Below are positions 18,441 to 28,558 of a stretch of 64,000 nt of DNA, one piece after another. Position numbers and translations under genes: made by a program. The stretch is from Puniceicoccus vermicola (lineage in GTDB: Bacteria > Verrucomicrobiota > Verrucomicrobiia > Opitutales > Puniceicoccaceae): NCBI RefSeq assembly GCF_014230055.1, contig NZ_JACHVA010000126.1, forward strand, positions 1 through 64,000. Reading direction: 5' to 3'. Within the stretch, counting starts at the first letter, position 1. Each line of letters starts with the position of its first letter. A model generated the notes under the pieces. That model had not been told where the DNA came from and ran no database searches. It worked only from the letters and a program-made list of their open reading frames with translations.

Positions 18441-19952
18441 ATGTTGTCAGCCTTTACTAATTGTTTAAAGATCCCGGAACTGCGCCAGAGGATTTTCTTC
18501 ACTCTCGCGCTGCTTTTCATCGCCCGTGTCGGGGCCAATATCCCTCTGCCGGGTATTGACCCTGGGCCGATCAAAGCCTTCTTCGCAGACCAAGCGTCTG
18601 CGGGTGGAGGCTTGATTGGGTTCTACAACATGTTCACCGGGGGCGCGCTTCTCAATGGCGCGATCTTCGCGTTGGGAGTGATGCCTTACATTAGTGCCTC
18701 CATCATCATGCAGTTGATGGGGGCGGTTTTCCCGGCCTTGGCCCGCCTTCAGCAGGAAGGGGAGGTCGGTCGCCAGAAGATCAGTCAGTATACGCGCTAC
18801 CTGACCATCGTTATTTGTGTGGTCCAGGCTGTACTGCTGATTACCGCGTTGGAGAAAAACCCGGCTACATTGATCGGGCAGAACTTCAATCCGGCGATTT
18901 ATGGGAGTATCGTCATTTCGGGCCACTTATGGTTCCTGATCTCCGCAACGGTCATTTTGACCTGCGGAACGGTGATCTTGATGTGGCTCGGTGAGCAGAT
19001 TACCCAGCGCGGAATCGGGAATGGGATTTCCCTTTTGATTACGGTCGGGATTATTGCCGACCTTCCGGGGGCCGTGATTACGGCTTTCCGTATGTTCAAC
19101 GCTCCTCCGGGGAGTGAGACGGCTAACCTGGGTCTGCCGCACGCCATTTTGATGATCGTCCTTCTTCTCGCGGTGACCGCGGGGATCGTGGCCGTGACTC
19201 AGGCACAACGAAAGATTCCGGTCCAATACGCAAAGCGCGTTGTGGGCCGTAAGGTCTATGGAGGACAGAATTCCTTCCTGCCCCTCAAGGTTAACTATTC
19301 CGGAGTGATGCCGGTTATTTTCGCCAGTGCGATCCTTCTTTTCCCTGCACAGATTTTGCAGACGTTGGAAGGTGCCACCGGAATGACTTTCTTCGGGGAT
19401 ATGGCAAGTTTCCTCGCCCGTGGTACTTGGTTCTACTACCTGACTTACGGGATGTTGATTCTCGTCTTCAGCTATTTCTGGGTTTCGCTGATGTTCAAGC
19501 CGATTCAGATTGCCGATGACCTGAAGAAAAATGGTGGGTTTATTCCCGGTGTTCGTCCCGGCGAGCCTACGGCCCGCTTCCTTGACTTCGTGATGACGCG
19601 CCTGACTTTGGCTGGAGCTTTGTTCCTGACCATTATCGCCGTCTTCCCGGACCTTCTCCTGTTTGTCTATCGGGTTCCCGGTAATGTCGCCGTTTTCTTC
19701 GGTGGCACCGGAATGCTGATTACCGTAGGGGTCGTTCTCGACACCATGCGTCAAGTGGAGACTTTCCTCCTGCAGCGTCACTACGACGGTTTCCTCAAGA
19801 AGGGCCGTATCCGCGGTCGCAGCCAGCAGGCACGTAATCGTCAAATGATGGAATCCCTCGAGATTCGCGATTTCTGGCGGGTCTGGCGTCCACTTTTGAT
19901 TCTATCGTCCCTTCTTTTCATCCTGGGCTTTGTCGCCTGGTTGATCCGCTAA
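18441..19952 (+). CDS. secY: Preprotein translocase subunit SecY
   Basis: 503 residues, somewhat longer than the E. coli protein (443), with ten predicted membrane segments. SecY forms the protein-conducting channel in the inner membrane. Seen are the N-terminal helix region LRQRIFFTLALLFIARVGAN, the plug/TM2 region ISASIIMQLMGAVFPAL, the QRGIGNGISL motif before TM5, and the cytoplasmic loop RKIPVQYAKRVVGRKVYGGQ that contacts SecA and ribosomes. It is followed by map after 13 bases; adk is not present between them. Confidence 0.97.
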   Translation: MLSAFTNCLKIPELRQRIFFTLALLFIARVGANIPLPGIDPGPIKAFFADQASAGGGLIGFYNMFTGGALLNGAIFALGVMPYISASIIMQLMGAVFPALARLQQEGEVGRQKISQYTRYLTIVICVVQAVLLITALEKNPATLIGQNFNPAIYGSIVISGHLWFLISATVILTCGTVILMWLGEQITQRGIGNGISLLITVGIIADLPGAVITAFRMFNAPPGSETANLGLPHAILMIVLLLAVTAGIVAVTQAQRKIPVQYAKRVVGRKVYGGQNSFLPLKVNYSGVMPVIFASAILLFPAQILQTLEGATGMTFFGDMASFLARGTWFYYLTYGMLILVFSYFWVSLMFKPIQIADDLKKNGGFIPGVRPGEPTARFLDFVMTRLTLAGALFLTIIAVFPDLLLFVYRVPGNVAVFFGGTGMLITVGVVLDTMRQVETFLLQRHYDGFLKKGRIRGRSQQARNRQMMESLEIRDFWRVWRPLLILSSLLFILGFVAWLIR

Positions 19953-19965
19953 CACACTTCGCGCG

Positions 19966-20718
19966 GTGCTTTCCGAAAAAGAAATCCCAGTCCTCCGGGA
20001 GGCTTGCCAAATCGCGGCCCGAGTTCTCGAAGAGATGTGTGAATTCGTCGAGGCGGGGATGAATACCTACGACCTCGACCAGTTCGGAAAAAAACGACTT
20101 GCGGAGTATGGTGCGGAGAGCGCCTGCTACCAGTATAGGGTGCGCGATCTCGTCTTTCCTTCCCACACCTGTCTCTCGGTCAATGATGAGATCGTCCATG
20201 GCATTGGGCGGTTGGATAGGCAGATCAGTGAAGGGGATATCATTGCAGTCGACGTCTGTGTTCGGTATCGCGGCATGATCGGCGATAACGCCCGCACGGT
20301 TCTGATCGGGAAGGGCAAACCGGAAGACGAGAAACTCTTGGCGGTCACCCGCACCGCTTTGGAGCGAGGCATTGCCGAGGCGATAGTCGGGAATCGGGTC
20401 GGAGAAATTTCCCACGCGGTTCAGACCTACGTCGAAAAGAACGGCTTCAGCGTGGTTCGCGATTTTGTCGGCCATGGCGTCGGTGAGAGTATGCACGAAG
20501 AGCCGCAGATCCCCAATTTCGGGCGTCGCCGCTCGGGTCCCAAGCTCGTTCCAGGAATGGCTTTGGCGATTGAGCCGATGGTCAACGCAGGCACTCACAA
20601 AGTGGAGATGCTCGGTGATGGATGGACGGCGGTGACCAAGGATCGTAAGCGTTCCGCCCATTTTGAGCACACCGTCCTCGTCACTCCGGAAGGTCCGGAG
20701 ATTTTGACGGTCGCCTAA
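19966..20718 (+). CDS. map: Methionine aminopeptidase, type I
   Basis: 250 residues from GTG 19966. The enzyme removes the initiator Met from nascent proteins. The five metal ligands are in place: Asp96 (AVDVCV), Asp107 (IGDNAR), His170 (VGHGVG), Glu203 (IEPM) and Glu234 (FEHTV), with the substrate-contact His79 (IVHGIG). Location after secY is the usual one. It ends the first ribosomal block; a terminator-like hairpin follows and the next genes are on the other strand. Confidence 0.95.
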   Translation: MLSEKEIPVLREACQIAARVLEEMCEFVEAGMNTYDLDQFGKKRLAEYGAESACYQYRVRDLVFPSHTCLSVNDEIVHGIGRLDRQISEGDIIAVDVCVRYRGMIGDNARTVLIGKGKPEDEKLLAVTRTALERGIAEAIVGNRVGEISHAVQTYVEKNGFSVVRDFVGHGVGESMHEEPQIPNFGRRRSGPKLVPGMALAIEPMVNAGTHKVEMLGDGWTAVTKDRKRSAHFEHTVLVTPEGPEILTVA

Positions 20719-20761
20719 CGCGGCGATTCTTCTTGGTCTTTGCCCGAGACTAGCGGGCGTC

Positions 20762-20793
20762 GGAAGGGGCCTGCTTGAGGCCTCCCTCTTTCC
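20762..20793. terminator. Candidate terminator between convergent map and barrel-protein genes
   Basis: GGCCT (20768-20772) and AGGCC (20778-20782) form a short stem with further partial pairing outward; a T-rich stretch (CTCTTTCCTT) follows. A second weak stem, GCCCG/CGGGC, lies at 20742-20758. The position between convergent genes fits. Confidence 0.4.
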
Positions 20794-20827
20794 TTGTCAG
20801 TCTCCCTCTCGATCGTGGGCCGGTTGA

Positions 20828-21622
20828 TCAGTATTGGAGATTCAGACCGGCAAAAAGCTGCCATTGGGCGAAAGAGGATCCTCGATCGGCCACCGAGTAT
20901 TGAGGCTCAACAAAGAGGTTGTAGACGATCGATTTAGTCGGGATGACTTTTCCCACTCCGAGTCCGACAGGGATCGTGTAGTCATCACTCTCGAAATCGT
21001 AGACCATAATCGGGGCACTGCGGAGATACCAACCCTCGCCCATTTGCAGAAAGAGGAATGGCTGAAAGGCCCCACTGTTGACGTCCTTCACATCGCTGGG
21101 GCCAGCAAAACTTGCCTGCCAGGTCAGGAGGTAGCCGTATTGAAACCGTTTGGATCGGGCGTCGAAAAGGACGTTGGCAAATCCTGCAGACCATTTTTCG
21201 GATCCGAGAACTGAATCAGTGGCAGTGGGCATGGTGAGCTGTGGACCCGCTCCAAAGCTGATTGCGGGATCGCCGGTATCGATAAGGTAGGCGGCAAAGA
21301 TATTAAAATCACCGAGGCCGGTTGTGTGGCCGCCGCTATCGGGGAAGGTATTCACCGGAAGGGTAGCCCGAGCCAGCCAGTCTCCTTTGAAATGGAAGGG
21401 CTGAGCATAGCGGATATCGACTTGGTTGCCGTAGTCAGCGTCATTATCTCCGGTAAACTCACCAATGTAGTAATTCTGAAAATTCAGGGCCGTGGTATTG
21501 GCGAGGGGGTTGTTGGCCTGGGCCGAGGCGGAGGGCTGACCGGCTTCGGCATTCGCCGACGCGATGCCGAGTGAGAGGGCGACGAGGGAAAGGCAGGATG
21601 AGATGGATTTGGTATTGTACAT
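20828..21622 (-). CDS. Exported outer-membrane beta-barrel-like protein
   Basis: 264 residues from ATG 21622, chosen because it starts a signal peptide ([20 protein letters not shown], cleavage near ANA-E); a longer frame from 21703 has no such start. The mature part has alternating strands ending in an aromatic C-terminus ([12 protein letters not shown]), a pattern typical of outer-membrane barrels. Segments such as [24 protein letters not shown] and [12 protein letters not shown] resemble the transporter-type barrels often labelled neuromedin-U-like in Verrucomicrobiota and Bacteroidota; that label is from memory of the pattern. The sulfatase gene lies upstream on the same strand with a 124-base gap. 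Confidence 0.72.
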   Translation of the reverse strand: MYNTKSISSCLSLVALSLGIASANAEAGQPSASAQANNPLANTTALNFQNYYIGEFTGDNDADYGNQVDIRYAQPFHFKGDWLARATLPVNTFPDSGGHTTGLGDFNIFAAYLIDTGDPAISFGAGPQLTMPTATDSVLGSEKWSAGFANVLFDARSKRFQYGYLLTWQASFAGPSDVKDVNSGAFQPFLFLQMGEGWYLRSAPIMVYDFESDDYTIPVGLGVGKVIPTKSIVYNLFVEPQYSVADRGSSFAQWQLFAGLNLQY

Positions 21623-21746
21623 GGTTTGTCGGAAAAACTCTGAAAAGTATGGTGTTCTGGTTTCGCTTTTAATCGCATGGATGCTGAAGTCGTGGGCCGA
21701 CACCTGACTGATGGCGGCCCACGCGTTTCAGAATCGACGCTGCAAG

Positions 21747-23450
21747 TTACTTGATCCGTCCTGGCATAACCACCTGGATATTCGGTGGATACTTGGCGAG
21801 GACCTTGTTGTAGCGGGTCGCTTCATCTCCGAGCGGGATGGTGATCGGGAGATGGCGGATGCCGTCGGAAATGTCCTCTCCGGGATTCGTGTAGAGGTTG
21901 GTCGCGGTGGCTCCACCAGTCTCAGTGACTACGGATCCGCTGAAGCCCCCGGTGAATCCTCGTGAGAAGATGGCATCCTGCAGCTCAACGACAAAGTGCA
22001 TCTTGAACTCATCCACTCGAACGGCCGATACGTGGGCGTTCAGCGTATAGATCCGGCTCTTGCGAGTCGATTGACCTTCATCCGCAAAGATGAAGGGGAC
22101 TTGGTCCACTCCATCCGTGTAGCGATCTTCCGGCAGGAAGGAAGCGACCTCGGCTCCGGGTTTTCCGGCGACGGAGATGCAGGTGTTGAAGATGTCGGCA
22201 TAGTCAAAGAGGCCGTCACTCTTGCGAGGTTCGATTACGTCCTTCCAGTAAACGAAGGTGGGGACCCGGACGCCGCCTTCCCATGAGGAACCTTTGCCTC
22301 CGCGGAAGGGGGAGCGACCGTGTGGCGGAACTTCCATCTCCGGTCCGTTGTCCGAGCCAAAGATGATCAGTGTGTTGTCCAGCTGTCCGTTTTCTTCGAG
22401 CTTCTTGACCAAGCGGCCGAAAATGTCGTCGATTTCAACGATGCCGTCCGAAAACACCGTGCGTGCCGGGGACTTTCCAGCAAACTCGTGGTTTGGATAG
22501 TTGTCGAAGTGAGCGGCGCGGGTGGCGTGATAGAGGAAAAACGGCTGATCGCTGCCCTTCATCTCGTCGAGGAAGTTCTCGCTGTAGGCGGCCCAGTCCT
22601 GATCGAGGTTCTGAATCGATTCGAGATCGATCTCGTAGAGGTTCTCGGCCCCTTTTTCGGGAGTGCAGTGCACGTTGTAGTGATTGAAGCCGAGCTTTTC
22701 CATCATCTTGAACCGTTCGGGGCTCAGAGCGACTTCCGGGTTGAAGTAAACGTCCCGCCATTCCGTGTACATGTCGGAGACGCCCAGGAAGCCGTAGTAG
22801 TCATCGAAACCGACATTTTGAGGAAGAGACCCTTTGTTTTCTCCCATATGCCATTTGCCAACGCCTTGGGTGCGGTAGCCGAGTTTCTTCAAAATATTGG
22901 CGAGGGTGGTTTTCCCGTCGAGTCCTCCAGGTTCCCCGTACATGGGCGGCCGGAGAACCCCGTGGTGGAGAGGGTTTTGTCCGGTCATGATCGTTACGCG
23001 TGTCGGCGAGCAGGAGGGGGTGGAGTAGGCGGAAGTGAGGATTAGGCCCTGGTTGGCGATTTTATCGATGTTCGGTGTCGGGTTTCCGACAGCGACCCCA
23101 CCGCCGTTAAATCCGTAGTCGAGCCACCCGACATCGTCGGTCAGGAAGATGAGAATGTTTGGCTTCTTGCCCGTTTTCTTCTCCATGGCAGCCAATTTCT
23201 CCTGCGCGTTTTTGACCTCGCTCGAGTGAACGATCACAGGCTCCATATTGTCGGCTATCTCCGTCGCTTGTAGATGGAGGTATTGGTTGGGATGATCGTA
23301 TCCGGGTGCGTCGGTTGGACCGGTGGTGCTTCCCCGCGGATTTTTGACTTGGTTCTGGTAATCAGTCTGCTGGGCGCCCGCAGGCAATCCGAGAGTAATC
23401 AGCAGGGCTGCGGCGAGTAGGGTTCGCCGGATGAATGGTTTTTGCTTCAT
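21747..23450 (-). CDS. Exported arylsulfatase
   Basis: 567 residues with a signal peptide (RRTLLAAALLITLGLPAGA). Type I sulfatases hydrolyse sulfate esters using a formylglycine made from Cys or Ser. The signature is complete: Cys147-Ser-Pro-Thr-Arg151 (STPSCSPTRVTIMTG), with metal-binding Asp105/Asp106 (IFLTDDVGW), GKWHMG and GSDNGPE. The Cys type needs a formylglycine-generating enzyme or an anaerobic maturase, neither of which is in this window. Substrate is unknown; such enzymes commonly act on sulfated polysaccharides. It sits with the barrel-protein gene as an accessory pair between the two ribosomal blocks. Confidence 0.93.
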   Translation of the reverse strand: MKQKPFIRRTLLAAALLITLGLPAGAQQTDYQNQVKNPRGSTTGPTDAPGYDHPNQYLHLQATEIADNMEPVIVHSSEVKNAQEKLAAMEKKTGKKPNILIFLTDDVGWLDYGFNGGGVAVGNPTPNIDKIANQGLILTSAYSTPSCSPTRVTIMTGQNPLHHGVLRPPMYGEPGGLDGKTTLANILKKLGYRTQGVGKWHMGENKGSLPQNVGFDDYYGFLGVSDMYTEWRDVYFNPEVALSPERFKMMEKLGFNHYNVHCTPEKGAENLYEIDLESIQNLDQDWAAYSENFLDEMKGSDQPFFLYHATRAAHFDNYPNHEFAGKSPARTVFSDGIVEIDDIFGRLVKKLEENGQLDNTLIIFGSDNGPEMEVPPHGRSPFRGGKGSSWEGGVRVPTFVYWKDVIEPRKSDGLFDYADIFNTCISVAGKPGAEVASFLPEDRYTDGVDQVPFIFADEGQSTRKSRIYTLNAHVSAVRVDEFKMHFVVELQDAIFSRGFTGGFSGSVVTETGGATATNLYTNPGEDISDGIRHLPITIPLGDEATRYNKVLAKYPPNIQVVMPGRIK

Positions 23451-23888
23451 AATGACTTTTCGGCTGAATGCCGTCGTGTTGTTCTTGGGGATGATCTTTG
23501 CCAGCTATTCCGCCTCCCTTGCCAAGATAGCAAAGGCGCGACTCGAATCGGTCGAAAGATTGTGGAGGACGCTGATGGCGTTTTGAGCAAGGGATGAGTA
23601 TATCGATCTGAAACTGGATCTACAATAGGTCCTACGTGCACCAACCTTTGCTCAAAAGGGTAGGGACGGATTCGCCAGCCGAAGTGGCGTCGTCGCGCGT
23701 CTATAATAGGGGGACTGGATTAGAGTCCTTGAGGCTCGTTCCGAAACGGTCTGAGGTATTTTCTATCAAACAGTGTTCGAGGTTCCGGTGCTCTCCTAGT
23801 ACGTATGTCGAAGTGGGGGAGTGTCGGCGGGAATTTTACCGGAATTGCACTAGTTTAAGACGCTGTATGGAACGGGAACCACCCCTCC

Positions 23889-23908
23889 CCCTCCTACTCG
23901 TAGGAGGG
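23889..23908. repeat. Perfect hairpin in non-coding DNA
   Basis: CCCTCCTAC and GTAGGAGGG (9 bp) separated by two bases. No gene immediately upstream is seen on either strand, so its role is unknown. Confidence 0.5.
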
Positions 23909-24004
23909 AGTTAGAAAATTACAGAAAGACTCCTCCCCTGCTACAGGGCATACCATTGCACACAAGACTATGGCTCTGGACGGTCTCGCAAACGCAAGAA
24001 CATG

Positions 24005-24116
24005 GGAGCGCGGAATTCATTCCGCCCCGCATGCCTCTCAGGCCTTTCGCCTTAGATTCTGAGGGAAACTTTTCATGCGCAGCCAATCTGACGGGGCGGA
24101 ATGAATTCCGCGCTCC
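24005..24116. repeat. Inverted pair of 25-bp REP-like palindromes
   Basis: GGAGCGCGGAATTCATTCC (continuing CGCCCCG) at 24005-24029 is exactly repeated in inverse orientation at 24092-24116. Each arm is itself palindromic (GCGGAAT-TC-ATTCCGC). A third exact 25-bp copy is at 43873-43897. The arrangement of two inverted palindromes about 60 bases apart is typical of REP doublets. Confidence 0.8.
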
Positions 24117-24413
24117 ATTTTAGGCATGCTCCTAAAGGACAACTCGAAGATTTTACCGAAAAACGTTAGTCTAGGAATTTGTGTGTAAGGATATGCTAGA
24201 GGGGAGGGGGATCCCGGGGACGCGGGATGGAGGGTTCCTCTTCAGAAGTCGCCAATATCAAAATTTCCTCGCTAAAACCCTTAAACTGGTGCCATTTGGG
24301 AGTATTACCGAGCTTCTGTCTCATAGGCATTAGCCGTTGAGTCGCTGAAAGGCGGTGAGTCGCTAAACTTCGAGGGGCCGATGCATTTGGAGCGAATTCG
24401 GTGAGAAAAGGAG

Positions 24414-24441
24414 TTGCCCTGAGAAAGGAAAAAAGCATCGT
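24414..24441 (+). promoter_or_regulatory. Weak candidate promoter for the alpha operon
   Basis: TTGCCC (24414-24419), 16 bases, CATCGT (24436-24441), about 100 bases before rpsM. It shares the TTGC start and 16-base spacing of the rpsL and rplE promoters, but the -10 match is poor. Confidence 0.25.
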
Positions 24442-24544
24442 TCTAGCTCCCCGAAAAAAACTTAACTTTTTCGTATTTTTTTCTGTTCAACCGCGGAAAA
24501 AATCTTCAACCTCATCGTTTTTCTTTACGCAAACCTGTCTGACC

Positions 24545-24919
24545 ATGCCACGAATTTTAGGAGTAGATATTCCCGGGAACAAGAAGCTTCCGTTCGCCCT
24601 TCGCTACATCTACGGAATTGGACCCACCCGGGCCGATCAAGTTGTTGCCGAATCTGGGCTGGACGCTGATATGCGAGCTCATGAGCTTTCCGAGGAACAG
24701 TTGAACAGCTTGGCTTCAATCGTTGCAGACAAGCAGTTCATTGTGGAAGGTGATCTTCGTCGCGAAGTAGCCGGAAACATCAAGCGTTTACAGGCCATCC
24801 GGTCAAACCGGGGCATCCGTCACCAGCGTGGGCTGCCCGTTCGTGGTCAGCGCACCAGCACCAATGCACGCACCCGCAAGGGCGGTCCGAAGACCGTCGG
24901 CGTGGTTCGCAAGAAGTAA
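24545..24919 (+). CDS. rpsM: 30S ribosomal protein S13
   Basis: 124 residues from ATG 24545 ([20 protein letters not shown]); upstream in-frame codons lie in A/T-rich leader DNA. S13 bridges the 30S head to the 50S subunit. Conserved parts are [13 protein letters not shown] and the basic C-terminus [19 protein letters not shown]. First gene of the alpha operon. Confidence 0.96.
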   Translation: MPRILGVDIPGNKKLPFALRYIYGIGPTRADQVVAESGLDADMRAHELSEEQLNSLASIVADKQFIVEGDLRREVAGNIKRLQAIRSNRGIRHQRGLPVRGQRTSTNARTRKGGPKTVGVVRKK

Positions 24920-24940
24920 TAATATTAGGAATTTTCCGCT

Positions 24941-25453
24941 ATGAGCGAAGAGGAAGTCAAAGAAGAATCCACCGAAGAGCTTTCCGCTACGGCAGCTACT
25001 GACGAAGCGCAGGAAGAAAAGCCCGTTAAGCAGGAAGAGACGGCCGCCGATCTCTTGAAGAGCGATCTCGGTGATCTCAAAATCCGCAAGGCCAAGGGCA
25101 GCAAGAACATCACCGTCGGCGTTTGCAACGTTCTCGCCACCTTTAACAACACTAAGGTCTCTTTCGCTGACACCAAGGGGAACGTGATTTCCTGGTCCAG
25201 CGCCGGTAAGTGCAACTTCCGCGGTTCGCGTAAGTCGACTGCCTATGCTTCTCAGGTCGTAACTCAGACCGCTGGCCGCGTCGCAATGTCGCACGGTCTC
25301 AAGGAAGTCGTGGTAAAACTTAAGGGACCAGGCATGGGTCGTGACTCTGCCGTTCGTGCCCTCCAAGCTCTCGGGCTCATCGTGACGGAAATCATCGACG
25401 TCACTCCCGTCCCCCACAACGGCTGCCGCGCACCGAAGCGCCGCCGCGTCTGA
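24941..25453 (+). CDS. rpsK: 30S ribosomal protein S11 with acidic N-terminal extension
   Basis: 170 residues, against about 129 for typical S11. Residues from about 50 onward are normal ([31 protein letters not shown]-type motif seen as [15 protein letters not shown], and [17 protein letters not shown]). The first 45 residues are an extra, strongly acidic, low-complexity segment rich in Glu and Ala ([20 protein letters not shown]...). S11 lies on the platform near the mRNA exit. No internal start codon nearby would give a conventional length with a better ribosome-binding site, so the extension seems real. Confidence 0.95.
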   Translation: MSEEEVKEESTEELSATAATDEAQEEKPVKQEETAADLLKSDLGDLKIRKAKGSKNITVGVCNVLATFNNTKVSFADTKGNVISWSSAGKCNFRGSRKSTAYASQVVTQTAGRVAMSHGLKEVVVKLKGPGMGRDSAVRALQALGLIVTEIIDVTPVPHNGCRAPKRRRV

Positions 25454-25488
25454 TTCACTCTCAATCCTAAAGACAGGAACTTTTTTCA

Positions 25489-26097
25489 ATGGCTCGATAC
25501 ACAGGACCCTCGACCCGCATTAACCGTCGCTTTGGGATGGCTCTTTTCCCTTCGAACCGTGCGTTCGAAAATAAGCCTTACCCTCCCGGCCAGCATGGAC
25601 CTCGCCTCCGCCGCAAGAAGAGTGAGTACGCCATCGGTCTCGACGAGAAGCAGAAGCTGCGCTTTCTCTTCGGTCTTACCGAGAAGCAATTCCGCATCAC
25701 CTTCGAAAAGGCGAAAAACCGTCGTGGGGTTACCGGTGAGATCTTCCTCCAACTCCTCGAGACTCGTCTCGATAGCGTGGTTTACACCATGGGAATGGCT
25801 CGCACTCGTCGCGCCGCCCGCCAGTTTGTCAACCACGGTCACGTCCTCGTGAATGGTCACAAAGTTGACATCCCGAGCTACCAAGTTGCTCCGGGAGACA
25901 AGATTTCTGTGCGTGAGGCTACTTCCTCCCGCGCCCTGGCAACTCAGAACCTCGCCGACAATCAGTTCCGCGCCGTTCCGCAGTGGATCACCGTCAACGC
26001 AGATTTGCTGGAAGCGACCACCAATCGCGTCCCGACTCGTGACGAGATGGATCACTCCGTCAACGAACAGTTGATCGTTGAGTTTTACAGCCGATAA
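25489..26097 (+). CDS. rpsD: 30S ribosomal protein S4
   Basis: 202 residues. S4 is a primary 16S binder and fidelity protein. It has the N-terminal segment ARYTGPSTRINRRFGMALF and the S4 RNA-binding domain (LETRLDSVVYTMGMARTRRA, FVNHGHVLVNGHKVDIPSY). In E. coli S4 represses the alpha operon; no such pseudoknot was identified here. Confidence 0.97.
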   Translation: MARYTGPSTRINRRFGMALFPSNRAFENKPYPPGQHGPRLRRKKSEYAIGLDEKQKLRFLFGLTEKQFRITFEKAKNRRGVTGEIFLQLLETRLDSVVYTMGMARTRRAARQFVNHGHVLVNGHKVDIPSYQVAPGDKISVREATSSRALATQNLADNQFRAVPQWITVNADLLEATTNRVPTRDEMDHSVNEQLIVEFYSR

Positions 26098-26138
26098 GCC
26101 GAACCGCCGCATCCCGAGAAACGGAAACTATTACCATC

Positions 26139-27137
<999 letters not shown>

Positions 27138-27171
27138 TTAGCCGGAACACGCCGGATAAGGAGAATCTCCC

Positions 27172-27747
27172 ATGCGTCATTTAAAGCACCGTCACAAGCT
27201 TGGAGTTAAGACCGCCCACCGCGGCGCTCTCCTCGCAAACCTCACTGCCAGTTTGATCCTGCACAAACGGATCCAAACGACCCTTGCGAAGGCTAAGGCT
27301 CTCCGTCCGTTCGCGGAACAGGTGATCACCCTCGCGAAGAAGGCTCACGCCGCCGAAGATCCGGCTCGCAAGCTGCACTATCGTCGCTTGGCCGTCTCGA
27401 AGGTTCGGGATCAGGAAGCCGTTGCGCTTCTTTTCTCGGAACGCGTTGAAGAGTTTTTGAATCGTCCCGGTGGATACACTCGTATCTACAAGCTCGTTCC
27501 CCGTCAGGGTGACGCGGCAAACGTTGCGATCATCGAATTGATCGACGCCGACGACGAAGGCTACACCAAGCCCAAGAAGACCCGCAAGCGCTCACGTCGC
27601 TCTTCCAAGAAGGCAGAAGCCTCCGCTGAAGAATCGACGAAAGAAGAAGCACCCGCAGCAGAATCGGCTGAAGCTCCCGCAACGGAAGCAACTGCTGAAG
27701 AATCTGCGGAAGCGACTTCTGAAGAGTCCGGTTCGGAAAAGAAATAG
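27172..27747 (+). CDS. rplQ: 50S ribosomal protein L17 with Glu/Ala-rich C-terminal tail
   Basis: 191 residues; bacterial L17 is usually about 115-130. The core (MRHLKHRHKLGVKTAHRGAL, LFSERVEEFLNRPGGYTRIY, NVAIIELID) is normal. After a short basic segment (KKTRKRSRRSSKKAEA) comes a roughly 50-residue tail of Ala, Glu, Ser and Thr. L17 is at the subunit's solvent side near the tunnel exit. The tail matches in character the acidic extension of S11 from the same operon. Confidence 0.95.
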   Translation: MRHLKHRHKLGVKTAHRGALLANLTASLILHKRIQTTLAKAKALRPFAEQVITLAKKAHAAEDPARKLHYRRLAVSKVRDQEAVALLFSERVEEFLNRPGGYTRIYKLVPRQGDAANVAIIELIDADDEGYTKPKKTRKRSRRSSKKAEASAEESTKEEAPAAESAEAPATEATAEESAEATSEESGSEKK

Positions 27748-27791
27748 CCCGGGGCCGTCGCGCCTTTCGGGGGTAGTGGAACGATACGGCA

Positions 27792-28022
27792 ATGTTCGAC
27801 GTTCCGCTTCCGATCTTTTTCACCGTTTTCGTCACGACTGGCGTCGTCTTGATCTTTGCCCTTTGGATCTATTATGATCGGATGGGGGTCAGACGACACG
27901 ATCGGCTGAACCAAACCGTCTTCCACTGCGTTCGTTGTGGGAAGCTCTACGGGGTTCACGGCGAGGTAAAACAGGCCGAGTGCCCGGATTGTAATTTAAA
28001 AAATATTCCACTGCGGTTTTAA
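27792..28022 (+). CDS. Small membrane protein with zinc-ribbon motif
   Basis: 76 residues. One membrane helix (about 8-28, PIFFTVFVTTGVVLIFALWI) is followed by a cytoplasmic-type tail with two CxxC pairs (Cys46/Cys49 in CVRCG and Cys64/Cys67 in CPDC), a likely zinc ribbon. It lies 44 bases after rplQ and ends inside the stem of a strong terminator, so it is the last gene of the alpha operon. No family is recognised. Confidence 0.75.
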   Translation: MFDVPLPIFFTVFVTTGVVLIFALWIYYDRMGVRRHDRLNQTVFHCVRCGKLYGVHGEVKQAECPDCNLKNIPLRF

Positions 28023-28043
28023 GAACCGCGTGGAATTTTTTTT
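28005..28043 (+). terminator. Strong intrinsic terminator of the alpha operon
   Basis: ATTCCACTGCGGTT pairs with AACCGCGTGGAAT (one bulged T), with a five-base loop and a run of nine T. The upstream arm includes the end of the 76-residue zinc-ribbon gene and its stop codon. Confidence 0.88.
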
Positions 28044-28558
28044 TGGTTAAATGGGGCGGTTCGAGAGGCCGCGGCCCAGTCTGATTCTCTGCAATCAGGG
28101 ATCGTAACGTGGTTTCAACTAGGGCCATTCGAGTCTGTCGCCGGTTCATCAATGCTTCGAAGAATCCACTGCTACCGGAATCAGCTAGATCGGGTTCCTC
28201 GGTGTTTCATGCCGAGAGAGCCCCGTAGGCCCGCGGGAAACGAGGACCGTAGTCCGACGATTTGATTTCTTTGCTCCCGGGAATTGGTGGATCGGGTGTG
28301 TGGATCACGGAGAAACGGGAATAGGGAGAGCTTCGCGCCATGAAAGGTCTGACAGGGGAGTCGAGGAGGGGCCGGGTGCGAAAGTCGAAATCCTCTGGCG
28401 CTGATTTTGCCCTCAGAATAGACTCGATAGCTGGGTGATCCGGAGAAGCGATAGGGTTCTGGGAAGAGTTTCGCTAGCTGAGGAGGCGGATTCCTCGGTT
28501 TTTCGGCAAATGCGAAGAACTTCCGCTTGCCTGACGCTTTTTGAGGGGTTCAAATCTT
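28044..28558. other. 515-base leader region before guaA
   Basis: No gene is supported. Short frames on both strands lack recognisable products or ribosome-binding sites. No purine riboswitch or other conserved leader could be recognised by eye. Confidence 0.5.

Larger units (their letters stand above)
23451..24544. other. 1.1-kb non-coding region between sulfatase and rpsM
   Basis: No gene is supported. It holds an inverted pair TTTTGAGCAAGGG (about 23580) / CCTTTGCTCAAAA (about 23644), a perfect 9-bp stem at 23889-23908, and a 25-bp inverted repeat pair at 24005-24029 and 24092-24116. A run of A/T-rich DNA precedes rpsM. rpmJ and infA, which often sit here, were looked for and not found. 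Confidence 0.6.

Noticed and set aside
24196-24438. 80-residue minus-strand frame in the region before rpsM
   Set aside because: Contains a short local duplication (TGAGTCGCT twice) and no recognisable protein features.
27889-28152. 87-residue minus-strand frame over the alpha-operon terminator
   Set aside because: It runs through the terminator and the zinc-ribbon gene; no family resemblance.
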